A DNA stretch of 31,424 nucleotides from JBGQBN01 sp041494805 (GCA_041494805.1 JBGQBN010000051.1:1-31424); one strand, 5' to 3'; positions 14,747-23,615 are shown, counted from the stretch's first letter. Program-made: numbers and translations. Notes: generated by a model not told the origin, from the sequence alone.

Positions 14747-16210
14747 ATGACTTCCATGCGCCTCCAAACTGCCGCTCTGTTTCTGGTGTTTGCTGCAACT
14801 CTTGCCAGTTCCCAAAACCCTCCGCAGAGATCCGGGTATGACACCCAGGGGCCTGCGATTTCTGCCGCGCCCACCTATTCGCCGCAGCTCATGAGTGAGC
14901 TGGTTGCACTGCGCGATGCGGCACTCGTCGATGACTATGCTTATCGGGAGGTGGCGCACCTGACGGAAAATATCGGGCCGCGGCCGGCGGGATCGCCGCA
15001 GTCTCAGGCTGCAGTCAATTACGTGGCCGACGAACTGCGCAAGCTCGGGCTGGAGGTGCGGCTGGAAGAAGTCAGACTGCCGCGCTGGATGCGCGGGGTG
15101 GAGACGGCGGAGCTGGTCGAGTATCCGGGGCAGGCACCGCGGACTACGCAGAAAGTTGTATTGACGGCTTTGGGAGGTAACACACCGACTTCGCCGGAAG
15201 GGCTTACTGCCGAGGTGGTGGTGGTGAACAGTTTCGACGAGTTGAAGGCTCTCGGCCGGGAGAAAGTGGCGGGGAGAATCGTTCTGTTCAATGTCCCATT
15301 CGACAAGCAGAAAGCGGCGAACGGGTTGTGGGGCGAGGCTTATGGGGAAGCGGTGGCATACCGGGGCTCAGGTGCAAAAGCGGCGGCGGAGTTGGGAGCA
15401 GCCGCCTCGCTGGTTCGCTCCGTGGGTGGTGCCGACTTCCGGTTGCCGCACACCGGCTGGGGCGCGGCGGCGGGCATTCCGGCGGGGGCGGTCACGAGTG
15501 AAGACGCTGACCTGATTGCTCATCTTGCGGCTCAAGGCAAAGTACGCTTGCACATGATCCTGACCTCGCAGAACGGGCCCGAGGTGCTGAGCTACAACGT
15601 GGTGGGAGACCTGAAAGGGTCGGAGCATCCGGAGCAGGTGGTCGTTGTCTCTGGGCATCTGGATTCGTGGGACCTGGGAACTGGGGCAACGGATGATGCT
15701 GCTGGAGTCGCGGTCGCCATGGAGACAGCGCAGCTTATCCAACAGTTGCACCTACAACCCAAGCGGACAATTCGGGTGATTGCATGGATGGACGAGGAGA
15801 ACGGCGGGCGGGGGCACGATGCCTACGCGACGGCGCATGCAGCGGAGTTCGTCAACCACGTGGCCGCGATGGAGAGTGACTTGGGAGCGGCACACCCGCT
15901 GGGGTTCAACGCCAAGATCAGCGCTGCTGCCTTGGCCCAGTTAAAGCCGGTGCAGGAAATTCTGCGCTCCTTTGGTGCGAACGTCCTCAGGCAGACCGAC
16001 CAGAGTCCGGGATCTGATATCGCACCGATGGCCAAGGCGGGCGTTCCGGCGCTGGGCGTCATGCAGGATGGGCGGAGCTATTTCAATTATCACCACACCG
16101 CAGCCGACACACTAGACAAGATTGTGCCGCAGGAACTACGGGAGAATGCGGCGGCGATGGCGGTAATGGGGTACGCGCTGGCGGACATGCCCGAGCCGCT
16201 GCCGCGGTGA
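14747..16210 (+). CDS. Secreted M28-family metallopeptidase (carboxypeptidase Q-like)
   Basis: A 487-residue exported zinc peptidase. A signal peptide (hydrophobic core LQTAALFLVFAATLA, cleavage near residue 22) leads into the N-terminal part of the catalytic domain, an inserted protease-associated (PA) domain at about 130-265, and the M28 core. The two-zinc ligands are visible: His and Asp in VSGHLDSWD (near 303) and GATDDAAG (near 315), the catalytic Glu pair in DEENGGRG (near 348), Asp in ESDLG (near 376) and His in NYHHTAADT (near 448). M28 enzymes of this type release amino acids or dipeptides in the periplasm or outside the cell. A second ATG four codons later is an alternative start; no strong ribosome-binding site is seen. 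It follows the terminator at 14631 and is probably transcribed alone. Confidence 0.92.
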   Translation: MTSMRLQTAALFLVFAATLASSQNPPQRSGYDTQGPAISAAPTYSPQLMSELVALRDAALVDDYAYREVAHLTENIGPRPAGSPQSQAAVNYVADELRKLGLEVRLEEVRLPRWMRGVETAELVEYPGQAPRTTQKVVLTALGGNTPTSPEGLTAEVVVVNSFDELKALGREKVAGRIVLFNVPFDKQKAANGLWGEAYGEAVAYRGSGAKAAAELGAAASLVRSVGGADFRLPHTGWGAAAGIPAGAVTSEDADLIAHLAAQGKVRLHMILTSQNGPEVLSYNVVGDLKGSEHPEQVVVVSGHLDSWDLGTGATDDAAGVAVAMETAQLIQQLHLQPKRTIRVIAWMDEENGGRGHDAYATAHAAEFVNHVAAMESDLGAAHPLGFNAKISAAALAQLKPVQEILRSFGANVLRQTDQSPGSDIAPMAKAGVPALGVMQDGRSYFNYHHTAADTLDKIVPQELRENAAAMAVMGYALADMPEPLPR

Positions 16211-16242
16211 GGCAGCGGTCCCTGGGTTTCCCTACGCCCCAG

Positions 16243-16272
16243 TTGACGCATCTCAATTCCAGCGCATATCAT
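16243..16272 (+). promoter_or_regulatory. Promoter of the DksA/TraR-like gene
   Basis: TTGACG (16243-16248) and TATCAT (16267-16272) are 18 nt apart, each matching the sigma-70 consensus at 5 of 6 positions. The expected start is near 16279, 60 nt before the ATG. Confidence 0.6.
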
Positions 16273-16338
16273 TTCTGATCAGCCACAACGCGATGAGGCA
16301 GCAAGGGACGCGGCCTTCGGGCCGCGAAGTTATTATCC

Positions 16339-16707
16339 ATGGAAAAGAAGAAGCTGGACTACTTCAAGAAGAGACTGGAGTTGCGGCAGCAGGAACTGCG
16401 CCGCATGGTGGTGCGGACGGAGCAGGACGGCCGAACCGTGGACGAGGATTCCGCGCAGGACATCGCCGACCGCGCCGCCAGCTCATACACCAAGGAATTT
16501 CTCTTCCATCAGAGCAACAACGACCGCCAGCTGCTGCAGATGGTGGAAAGCGCGCTGGAGCGGCTGCGGGAAGGCAGCTTCGGGGAATGCATCTCCTGCG
16601 GCAAGGAGATTAATCCCAAGCGGCTGGAGGCAGTGCCGTGGACGCGGCATTGCATCGAGTGCCAGGAGAAGCTGGAGAAGGGAATGCTGGAAGAGGCCCC
16701 GCGGTAG
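16339..16707 (+). CDS. DksA/TraR family zinc-finger protein
   Basis: A 122-residue protein with the DksA layout: two long helices that would form a coiled coil (1-30 and 50-80), then a four-Cys zinc finger with C84, C87, C105 and C108 (CISC...CIEC). The coiled-coil tip carries D41-I-A-D44-R-A46, matching the DxxDxA motif that E. coli DksA places near the RNA polymerase active site. It may therefore bind the polymerase secondary channel and modulate transcription, for example in the stringent response. Many Acidobacteria encode several such paralogs and this one is shorter than E. coli DksA (151 residues), so I do not assign the symbol. It has its own promoter, and there is an extended gap before the next gene. 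Confidence 0.9.
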   Translation: MEKKKLDYFKKRLELRQQELRRMVVRTEQDGRTVDEDSAQDIADRAASSYTKEFLFHQSNNDRQLLQMVESALERLREGSFGECISCGKEINPKRLEAVPWTRHCIECQEKLEKGMLEEAPR

Positions 16708-16845
16708 AGGTGGGAAACCTCAAGGCCTAAAACGCTCCTCATTTCAGATCGCTTACGCGGCTCTGAAGATCCGCTCTTCCACGTCACCAAGTCACCACCC
16801 TGCACTGCAAGATCTTTTCGCTATCCCGGCCCGGCAGGCCTACCT

Positions 16846-16875
16846 TTGACGCTGCCGATTTTTGCCTGTTAGACT
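16846..16875 (+). promoter_or_regulatory. Promoter candidate of the TPR protein gene
   Basis: TTGACG (16846-16851) and TAGACT (16870-16875) are spaced 18 nt apart, matching at 5 of 6 and 4 of 6 positions. The start would fall near 16882, about 35 nt before the GTG at 16917. Confidence 0.45.
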
Positions 16876-16916
16876 GAGAGTTTGTCAGTCCATCGCCGTA
16901 GCCAGAAGGGAAGTTC

Positions 16917-17642
16917 GTGCGCGCAGAAACTCGTCACCAACTAAAACAAGATAAATTCAGCCGGGCCACCATGGGCGCGGCGGAAGCGACTGTCCACTGG
17001 TCGGTGGAACACAAATCCAAACTCATCATCGGCGGCATTATCGCGGCGGTGGTGGTGGCGGCGGGGTTGGGGGGCTGGTACTACCTCAACCTGCAAGACC
17101 AGAAGGCCAGTGTCGAGTTAAGTCAAGCCGTCCGCGTCTTGGATGCGCCTCTGCGGCCCGCAGGCGCGCCGGCCCAGCCCGGCTTCCCCAGTTTCACGTC
17201 ATCCAAGGAACGCGCCACAGAGGCGCACCAGAAGTTCCAGGTGGTGGTGGACAAGTATCCACACACGCGTTCCAGCGACGTTGCCCGGTACTTTCTGGGG
17301 CTGACTTCGGCGGACCTGGGCGACAACGCGGTGGCGGAGCGTGAACTGCGGGCGGTGGCCTCTTCGCGCAATGATGACCTCTCGGCGCTGGCCAAGTTTG
17401 CCCTAGCTTCGGTGTATCGCAACAACAACCGAAACAAGGAAGCGATTGATCTCTACAAGAAGCTGATGGAGAAGCCTACCCGCACGGTAGGCAAGGTGAT
17501 GGCCGAGATGGAATTGGCGGCGGCTTACATGGCGGATCAGCAGCCCTTAGAAGCAAAACGGGTCTACGAGCAGGTGCAGAAGGAAAATCCGGCCGGGCCG
17601 GCGGGGCAGATGGCGGCGGCCAAGTTGCAGGAAATGAAATAG
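16917..17642 (+). CDS. Membrane-anchored tetratricopeptide-repeat protein (YfgM-like)
   Basis: A 241-residue protein with a cytoplasmic N-terminus of about 34 residues, one membrane segment (LIIGGIIAAVVVAAGLGGWYY, about 36-56), and a periplasmic C-terminal part made of TPR-like helical pairs (VDKYPHTRSSDVARYFLGL, DDLSALAKFALASVYRNNN, EAIDLYKKLMEKP, AYMADQQPLEAKRVYEQVQ). This resembles YfgM of E. coli, a periplasmic-facing TPR protein linked to the Sec translocon and chaperone network, but the shared layout is not proof of the same role. A Pro/Ala-rich stretch (about 79-95) links anchor and repeats. The start is GTG 16917, with AAGGG six nt upstream; no in-frame ATG fits before the membrane segment except M19. 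Confidence 0.8.
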   Translation: MRAETRHQLKQDKFSRATMGAAEATVHWSVEHKSKLIIGGIIAAVVVAAGLGGWYYLNLQDQKASVELSQAVRVLDAPLRPAGAPAQPGFPSFTSSKERATEAHQKFQVVVDKYPHTRSSDVARYFLGLTSADLGDNAVAERELRAVASSRNDDLSALAKFALASVYRNNNRNKEAIDLYKKLMEKPTRTVGKVMAEMELAAAYMADQQPLEAKRVYEQVQKENPAGPAGQMAAAKLQEMK

Positions 17643-17688
17643 CCATCGTCAGTCTGCAGGTTTCAGTCGTCAGGCACAATCCTCTTTT

Positions 17689-18813
17689 TCAACGTGGGGT
17701 GAACAGTTTTCCCCATTCTCCGGGTGGCATCGGGGGAACAAGGCCTGGTTTCAGGTTTGAGGTCACGTGCTCTTTGTGGCCCATGCCGATCAGCGAAGCC
17801 GTTATTCCTGGGGCGGAGCGGGAAAATTGGATGGCGTTTTCGGCGTCATTCTTCATGCCCAGAACTCGGCCTACCACGTTGGGCAATCCGTGAACCAGGC
17901 GTCCCTGGTGAAGAGTGGCGCTGCCCATGACGGCAATGCCCAGACGAGAAGCAGCGGAGATAAGCGACATCCTCTCTTTGCCTACCTCTTGGTTGGGCAA
18001 ACCGTAGGCTTCAGGCATGGCCAGATTGAAGGGAAGCTGGATGAAACGGCAGTGGTGCTGGTCTCCGCTTGCCTCACGCGCCAATTCCACAACTTCGAAG
18101 AGGCTGATGAAGTCGCGCGCACCTTCGGTCACCCGAAAGGCACTCCACGTTGCCAGCCCGTAATAGCGCAGGCGTCCTGCTTTGACCTGCTTCTCCAGCA
18201 TGACAAAAGCATCCTTCAGGCGCTGACGAAAGACCTCGCGGGAAACGTCTGCCAGTTGCGATTCCGGGTTGTGGACGTAGAAAAGGTCGATGGTTTCGAG
18301 ACCCAGGTTTTGGCGCGAGCGCTCGATCTGGTTTTCGAGATATCCAGGGGCCATGCAGTGCATTCCACCGGCCAGTTGTTCGGGATCCAGAATGCCGGGC
18401 TCGACGTATTCGTGCATAAAGTATTCACGGGGGTCGGCGGGCATGTTGCCATCGAAGCTGAGATAGCCAGCCTTGGTGCAGACCAGGATTTCATCGCGTC
18501 GTAGTTCTTCCGAGCGGATCATTTGCTGTAACGCGCCGCCGATGTTTCGTTCCGAGCGCTGATGCCGGTAGTTGATGGCGGTGTCGAGAACGTTGATGCC
18601 GGAGCGCAGAGCTGCGACGATAGCTTCGGTGTAGGCAGCGTCGGCGGCATCGTCTGGTTCGCCCAGATATGTTCCGAGCCCGATGGAGGACAGCCACAGC
18701 TCGCCGGCCTCGGGTACTTGCTCGGGACGGCGGAAGTGTCCAGCATCGCGTAGATGCGGGAAGCGGTCGCGGTAACGGGTGGTGCCTTCGGAAGTGGCGC
18801 ATCCGGGGAGCAT
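17689..18813 (-). CDS. Aldo/keto reductase
   Basis: A 374-residue NAD(P)H-dependent oxidoreductase of the aldo/keto reductase superfamily. It shows SSIGLGTYLGEPDD near the N-terminus, the catalytic Asp and Tyr in NVLDTAINYRHQRSERNIG, the Lys in LVCTKAGYLSFDG, the His in FYVHNPESQ, and a cofactor end region NVVGRVLGMKN...SLIGMGHKEHV. The N-terminal form MLPGCATSEGTTRY with the DDAADAAYTEA segment matches a distinct subfamily that I recognise from several soil bacteria. The open frame runs on to 19233, but its first 140 residues overlap the divergent Ior gene and look unrelated, so I place the start at ATG 18813 (18846 is an alternative). Neither has a clear ribosome-binding site. The substrate is unknown. 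It is divergent from the Ior-like genes and convergent with the TPR gene. Confidence 0.85.
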   Translation of the reverse strand: MLPGCATSEGTTRYRDRFPHLRDAGHFRRPEQVPEAGELWLSSIGLGTYLGEPDDAADAAYTEAIVAALRSGINVLDTAINYRHQRSERNIGGALQQMIRSEELRRDEILVCTKAGYLSFDGNMPADPREYFMHEYVEPGILDPEQLAGGMHCMAPGYLENQIERSRQNLGLETIDLFYVHNPESQLADVSREVFRQRLKDAFVMLEKQVKAGRLRYYGLATWSAFRVTEGARDFISLFEVVELAREASGDQHHCRFIQLPFNLAMPEAYGLPNQEVGKERMSLISAASRLGIAVMGSATLHQGRLVHGLPNVVGRVLGMKNDAENAIQFSRSAPGITASLIGMGHKEHVTSNLKPGLVPPMPPGEWGKLFTPR

Positions 18814-19009
18814 AGACGGCCAGTGTAACAGCCGCTGGAATGACATTTGCGCGGACCATGGCGCCTGACGGACATTGCCGTAAAAGCCCAGCATCGCTCG
18901 GCTGGACAGCCGGGGCGGTTGTCTTGTCCCTACGTGGTTCTTGCCGCATTTCCATTTTCTTCCGTTTCCGCTACGATGTCTTCCTCCACCGAAACTATTC
19001 GGGGCAAAC

Positions 19010-19477
19010 ATGCCAGACATCACTCTGCGAGTAAACGGCAGTGAGCGGAAAGTCAACGTTTCGCCGGAGACGCCGCTGCTCTGGGTCCTGCGCGACACCC
19101 TGCAATTGACCGGGACGAAATTCGGTTGTGGTGCCGGACTCTGTGGCGCCTGCACCGTACACGTGGACGGTGCCGCGGTGCGGTCGTGTTCCACGCCGGT
19201 TTCACAGGCGGCAGGGAAGAGCATCACGACCATTGAGGGCTTGGCGGCGAACGGTCCGCATCCCTTGCAGCAGGCGTGGATTGCGGAGGAGGTTCCACAA
19301 TGCGGCTATTGCCAGGTCGGCCAGATCATGGCGGCGGCCGCGCTGCTGGCAAAGACTCCGCAACCTTCCGATGACCAGATCACACAATTCATGTCGGGCA
19401 ACATCTGCCGCTGCGGGACGTATGACCGAATCCGCAAGGCGATTCATCGCGCCGCCGGCACGGGAGGTGCGCGATGA
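19010..19477 (+). CDS. (2Fe-2S)-binding subunit of a molybdenum hydroxylase (IorA-like)
   Basis: This 155-residue electron-transfer subunit has both cluster domains of xanthine-dehydrogenase-type enzymes. The N-terminal plant-type [2Fe-2S] domain uses C40, C45, C48 and C60 (CGAGLCGACTV and following), and the helical domain uses C98, C101, C133 and C135 (CGYCQVGQI, NICRCGTY). The size and the partner with a twin-arginine signal point to the isoquinoline 1-oxidoreductase (Ior) or aldehyde oxidase branch, which lacks a separate FAD subunit. The stop overlaps the next ATG by 4 nt. The ATG at 19010 gives the family N-terminus MPDITLRVNG; the frame upstream to 18941 is not conserved in character. 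The final acceptor is unknown. Confidence 0.92.
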   Translation: MPDITLRVNGSERKVNVSPETPLLWVLRDTLQLTGTKFGCGAGLCGACTVHVDGAAVRSCSTPVSQAAGKSITTIEGLAANGPHPLQQAWIAEEVPQCGYCQVGQIMAAAALLAKTPQPSDDQITQFMSGNICRCGTYDRIRKAIHRAAGTGGAR

Positions 19478-21579
19478 GTCCACTTTCCCGCCGCGAGTTC
19501 CTGACTGCGGGCGTGGCCGCCGGCGCCGGACTGGTGATTGGCTTCTACCTGCCTCACCGGACTTCTGCGGGCGCGGGAGTATTGGCTCCGAATGCTTATT
19601 TGAAAATAACACCCGACGGAAAAATTACCATCGTGGTGGCGCGCTCCGAAATCGGACAGGGTGTGCGCACTTCCCTCCCCATGATCCTGGCGGAAGAACT
19701 GGAAGCCGACTGGAAACAGATCACCGTCGAGCAGGCAGGGGCGAGCACGCTGTACGGTGACCAGACAACCGGCGGAAGCGCCAGCGTGCGCTCGACCTGG
19801 GACCCGATGCGGAAAGCAGGAGCAGCGGCGCGCGAGATGCTGATCAGCGCTGCCGCGCTGGAATGGAGCGTGCCGCGATCTGCTTGCACGGCGGAAAACA
19901 GTTCGGTTGTGCACACGGCATCCAATCGCCGGCTGACCTACGGACAGCTGGCGAGCCGTGCAGCCGAGCTTCCGATCCCCTCCGACCCGCCGCTCAAGGC
20001 GGCGAAAGATTACAAAATTGTAGGCAAGCCCCTTCCAAGGCTGGATACGCCGGACAAGGTGGCGGGCACGGCCGTTTACGGAATTGACGTCCGACTGCCC
20101 AGCATGAAGTACGCCGTTCTGGCGCGTTGCCCTGTGGTTGGAGGAAAGGTTGTGAGCTTTGACGACAAGGAGTCCAGGAAGATCTCCGGCGTCAGCCACG
20201 TGGAGAAGGTCGGCAGCTCTGCCGTAGCGGTAGTGGCGGACGACGTGTGGGGCGCGATGGAAGGCCGGCGCGTGCTGAACGTCGCCTGGGACGAAGGTCC
20301 GAACAAAGACCTGAACTCGGCGGCCATGTTTGAGTCTCTGAAGAAATCTGCTTCCGACAAAGCCGCGACACTGTATTCGGTGGGCGACGTGTCGAAGGTT
20401 GCCGGACGCAGGGTCGAAGCCGCGTATCAACTTCCTTTCATGGCGCATGCTCCGATGGAACCGGGCAACTGTACGGCACACTTCCGAGGATCGAATTGTG
20501 AACTCTGGGCGCCCACGCAGGTGCCACAGGATGTTCGTGACTCAGTGGCAACCGCGATCGGGTTGGACCCCGATCAAGTGAAGGTCAACGTCACGCTGAT
20601 TGGCGGAGGATTCGGCCGGCGGCTGGAGCATGATTACGGCGTGGAAGCGGCGCTGGTCTCGAAGGCGATCAAAGGTCCGGTGCAGGTGCTGTGGACGCGG
20701 GAAGATGACATGCGGCATTCCACCTACCGTCCCGCGAGCTATCACAAACTGAGCGCGGTGCTTGACACTCGGGGCTGGCCGGTGGCGTTTTCGCATCACA
20801 TTGTCATGCCCTCCATCAATATTCAGAAGGGATTCCCTGCGGAGGATGGAGTCGATTCCGAAGTGAAAGAGGAAGCTTCGTTTGTTTACTCTTTCCCGAA
20901 TGCCATCGTGGATTACGTGATGACCGAGACGCCGGTGCCTCTGGGCTGGATGAGGTCGGTCAATGCGTTGCAAGTCGGATTTGCCAGCGAGTCTTTCATG
21001 GACGAACTGGCAGCAGCTGGGGGGAAAGATCCTTTGGACTTGCGCTTGCACCTGCTCGCCAAAGATGAAGACCTGAATGGCTGGCACACGGCGCGCATGC
21101 GGGGAGTACTTCAACTGGCCGCTGAGAAAGCTGGGTGGGGCAAGCCCGTGGCTGCGGGGCATTATCGAGGTATCGCGTGTTTTGCCAGCTTCCACACCTA
21201 CATGGCCGAGGTGGTGGAGATTTCGATGGAAAATGATCAGCCGCGCGTGCATCGTGTGGTCGGAGCCATGGACTGCGGGCAGGTGATCAACCCCAACATT
21301 CTGGAGCAGCAGATCCAGGGTGGCGTGATTTACGCTCTGACGAACGCTTTGCGCGGCCAAATCACCTTCGATAAAGGACGGGTCGTGCAGGGGAACTTCG
21401 ACGACTACTCACCGATTCGGATGAACGAGGCGCCGGTGGTTGAAGCGCATTTTGTGGAAAGCACGGAATCGCCCACCGGTGCGGGTGAGCCGCCGGTGCC
21501 GCCATTGGCGCCGGCGCTGTGCAACGCAGTGTATGCCGCTACCAAGAAGCGGGCGCGGGCGCTACCGATTCTGGGCTAA
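19474..21579 (+). CDS. Molybdopterin-binding subunit of an Ior-like aldehyde/N-heterocycle oxidoreductase
   Basis: A 701-residue catalytic subunit, long for a one-domain protein and right for the IorB type. It opens with MSPLSRREFLTAGVAAGAGL, a twin-arginine signal (SRREFL) followed by a hydrophobic core, so the folded enzyme is probably exported or anchored outside with its Fe-S partner. The molybdenum-cofactor domains show EIGQGVRTSLPMILAEEL, GGSASVRSTWDPMRKAG, GGGFGRRLEHDYGVEAALVSK, and the C-terminal TGAGEPPVPPLAPALCNAVY with the presumed catalytic Glu near 671. Such enzymes hydroxylate aldehydes or N-heterocycles using water as the oxygen source. Which substrate is used here cannot be told. 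No maturation (XdhC/MobA-like) gene is adjacent. The gene is translationally coupled to the 2Fe-2S subunit. Confidence 0.92.
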   Translation: MSPLSRREFLTAGVAAGAGLVIGFYLPHRTSAGAGVLAPNAYLKITPDGKITIVVARSEIGQGVRTSLPMILAEELEADWKQITVEQAGASTLYGDQTTGGSASVRSTWDPMRKAGAAAREMLISAAALEWSVPRSACTAENSSVVHTASNRRLTYGQLASRAAELPIPSDPPLKAAKDYKIVGKPLPRLDTPDKVAGTAVYGIDVRLPSMKYAVLARCPVVGGKVVSFDDKESRKISGVSHVEKVGSSAVAVVADDVWGAMEGRRVLNVAWDEGPNKDLNSAAMFESLKKSASDKAATLYSVGDVSKVAGRRVEAAYQLPFMAHAPMEPGNCTAHFRGSNCELWAPTQVPQDVRDSVATAIGLDPDQVKVNVTLIGGGFGRRLEHDYGVEAALVSKAIKGPVQVLWTREDDMRHSTYRPASYHKLSAVLDTRGWPVAFSHHIVMPSINIQKGFPAEDGVDSEVKEEASFVYSFPNAIVDYVMTETPVPLGWMRSVNALQVGFASESFMDELAAAGGKDPLDLRLHLLAKDEDLNGWHTARMRGVLQLAAEKAGWGKPVAAGHYRGIACFASFHTYMAEVVEISMENDQPRVHRVVGAMDCGQVINPNILEQQIQGGVIYALTNALRGQITFDKGRVVQGNFDDYSPIRMNEAPVVEAHFVESTESPTGAGEPPVPPLAPALCNAVYAATKKRARALPILG

Positions 21580-21650
21580 CTAGGGTTGCCATAGCAGTGC
21601 CCTAGGCTAGGTCTAGCGCATACACAGCTGTTGAAACCACTCTCGGTTTC

Positions 21651-21680
21651 TTGACCCTCTACGGTAGCGCCCTTTATACT
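21651..21680 (+). promoter_or_regulatory. Promoter of the yceD-rpmF-plsX-fabD cluster
   Basis: TTGACC (21651-21656) and TATACT (21675-21680) are spaced 18 nt apart, each matching sigma-70 consensus at 5 of 6. The start would be near 21687, giving a leader of about 80 nt. Confidence 0.65.
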
Positions 21681-21765
21681 TACCTTTTGCTCCCTGGAGA
21701 ACTTACGCTCTGAGCGTGCTTCCGCGGCCTGCGCGGTTTCAGGGTAAGAGGCGCGGCGGTTCCCG

Positions 21766-22314
21766 ATGTTCATCGAAATACGAGAGTTGGAGCTCCATCC
21801 GGTTCATTTTGAGGAGGAGCTTGGTCCGGGTGTGATTGACCTTGGACCGGATCTGCGCCAGCGCAGCAGGTTGCGCGCTGCCGGCCGGGCCGAACTGATT
21901 GAGGAGCATCACGGAAAGCGACAGAAAATAAAAGATATACGGGTCAGCGGAGATCTCAATACCAGTGTTGAGTTGCTCTGTGCCCGCTGTCTCGAACCGG
22001 TTGTGCAAGATGTGGCGCGCAAGTTTGATTTGTTGTATCGGCCCCTGGGAGTCGACGCGGGGAAGGAAGAGCTTTCTGTCACCGCTACCGAGGCCGAAGT
22101 GAGCTACTATCAGGGTGAAGGGCTGTTGCTGGAAGACGCCTTGCGGGAGCAGGTACTGCTGGCTTTGCCGCTGAAGGTGATTTGTCGCGAGGACTGCAAG
22201 GGGCTGTGCCCGCATTGCGGCAACAACCTGAACCAGGAGCCATGCTCCTGCGAACCCGAAGAAGACCTGCGCTGGGCGGCGCTGAAAGATATCCGAAGCA
22301 AGTTGCAACACTGA
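21766..22314 (+). CDS. yceD: YceD/DUF177 family protein
   Basis: A 182-residue protein of the DUF177 family that is conserved directly upstream of rpmF in many bacteria. It shows the family's internal cysteine motif CARCLEP (C72, C75) and a C-terminal metal-binding cluster (C140, C144, C148, C151, C160, C162 in CREDCKGLCPHCGNNL and following). Six to eight cysteines suggest zinc binding. The plant homolog of this family is needed for 23S rRNA processing or accumulation, so a role in 50S assembly is likely but not shown. Gene order with rpmF, plsX and fabD is the usual one. The ribosome-binding site is weak (AGAGGCG), and the ATG at 21766 gives the family's N-terminal start. Confidence 0.88.
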   Translation: MFIEIRELELHPVHFEEELGPGVIDLGPDLRQRSRLRAAGRAELIEEHHGKRQKIKDIRVSGDLNTSVELLCARCLEPVVQDVARKFDLLYRPLGVDAGKEELSVTATEAEVSYYQGEGLLLEDALREQVLLALPLKVICREDCKGLCPHCGNNLNQEPCSCEPEEDLRWAALKDIRSKLQH

Positions 22315-22397
22315 TCGGTACGAGTCCTGATCTGAGTTATCAATGACCAGAATTCTGGCTGCGGCCGCGGATGGCCCAGCCCCAAGGGGGAATCCTT

Positions 22398-22583
22398 ATG
22401 GCAAATCCGAAACGGAGACACTCCAAGGCGCGCACCGGCAGCCGGCGAGCCCATGATTCACTCAAAAGCCACGCGCTTTCTGAGTGCCCCAACTGTCACG
22501 AGCGTAAAATGCCGCATCGTGCCTGCCCGAAGTGTGGCTATTACAAAGGCCGCGAAGTTCTGGATATCAAGGAAGCCAGCTAG
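22398..22583 (+). CDS. rpmF: 50S ribosomal protein L32
   Basis: The 61-residue protein begins MANPKRRHSKARTGSRRAHD, the universal L32 start. It has two CxxC pairs (C30/C33 and C43/C46), so it is the zinc-binding C+ form. AAGGGGGA precedes the ATG at 22398. The frame extends upstream to 22371, but those residues are not L32-like. It sits 83 nt after yceD and 12 nt before plsX. Confidence 0.97.
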   Translation: MANPKRRHSKARTGSRRAHDSLKSHALSECPNCHERKMPHRACPKCGYYKGREVLDIKEAS

Positions 22584-22595
22584 CCCACGCATCCC

Positions 22596-23615
22596 ATGCC
22601 AAGCGTCATAGCCCTGGACGCGATGGGTTCCGACCGTGCGCCGAAGCCTGAAATTGAAGGCGCCATTCAGGCGGCCCGGCATTACGGTGTTCGCGTCGCT
22701 CTGGTCGGTCCAGAGGAGGCGCTCCGGGCGGAGTTGACCCGCCATTCCGTCGCAGCCGGGCTGCCGATTGAGATCGTGCACGCCAGCGAAGTCATCACCA
22801 TGGATGACAAAGCTGTCCAGGCGGTACGCGCCAAACGGGACTCGTCGCTGCGTGTGGGACTTCGCCTGGTGCGCGAAGGCCGGGCGGCGGGCTTTGTCAC
22901 CGCCGGCAACACCGGGGCTGCCATGGCAACCGCCAAGATGGTGCTGGGCGCGATTCCTGGCGTGGACCGGCCCGCGCTGGCGGCGGTTTTTCCGACTGCC
23001 ATCGGCACAGTTGCAATCCTGCTCGATGTCGGCGCTAACGTCGACTGTAAGCCGCAAAACCTCGAACAGTTTGCGGTCATGGGCGAGATTTACTTTCGCA
23101 GCATGTTCGGCACGCGACGGCCACGCGTGGGCTTGCTCTCCATCGGGCAGGAAGAAACGAAGGGAAACGAGCTGACGCGCGAAGCCTTTCAGCTACTAAG
23201 GCATCTTCCGCTGAATTTTGTGGGCAACGTGGAAGGGCGTGACCTGTACAGCGGCGACGTGGATGTGATGGTAGCCGATGGATTCGTAGGTAACGTGGCC
23301 CTGAAGACTTCAGAAGGTGTGGCCAACCTGGTGCGCGCTACGTTGAAGGAAACCCTGAAGGCGACGATTACGCGGCAGGTGGGGTATCTGCTTTCACGCA
23401 GCGCCTTTGCCGATTTCAAGAAACGTCTGGATCACACGGAGTACGGCGGGGCACCGCTACTGGGAGTGAAGGGCGTTTGTTTCATTACACACGGATCGTC
23501 GAACGCCAACGCGATCAAGAATGCGATCCGCGTGGCCGCGGAATTTGCCGAGCGCCAGATCAATGACACGATCGAGAAGGAGTTGGCAGCGATTCGGGCA
23601 GCGGTGACTACGTAG
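22596..23615 (+). CDS. plsX: Phosphate acyltransferase
   Basis: PlsX makes acyl-phosphate from acyl-ACP, the first step of the PlsX/PlsY route to membrane phospholipids. The 339-residue length is normal. Diagnostic segments are IALDAMGSDRAPKPEIEGA at the start, GFVTAGNTGAAMATAKMVLG (near 100), LLDVGANVDCKPQNLEQFA (near 145), GLLSIGQEETKGNEL, and VEGRDLYSGDVDVMVADGFVGNVALK. It is a peripheral membrane enzyme. It lies between rpmF and fabD in the usual fatty-acid cluster; fabH, which often follows plsX, is absent here. Its ATG at 22596 is 13 nt after the rpmF stop, so the two are probably cotranscribed. Confidence 0.96.
   Translation: MPSVIALDAMGSDRAPKPEIEGAIQAARHYGVRVALVGPEEALRAELTRHSVAAGLPIEIVHASEVITMDDKAVQAVRAKRDSSLRVGLRLVREGRAAGFVTAGNTGAAMATAKMVLGAIPGVDRPALAAVFPTAIGTVAILLDVGANVDCKPQNLEQFAVMGEIYFRSMFGTRRPRVGLLSIGQEETKGNELTREAFQLLRHLPLNFVGNVEGRDLYSGDVDVMVADGFVGNVALKTSEGVANLVRATLKETLKATITRQVGYLLSRSAFADFKKRLDHTEYGGAPLLGVKGVCFITHGSSNANAIKNAIRVAAEFAERQINDTIEKELAAIRAAVTT

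Noticed and set aside
18814..19233. N-terminal extension of the aldo/keto reductase frame
   Set aside because: It overlaps the divergent 2Fe-2S subunit gene, and its composition is unlike the reductase family.
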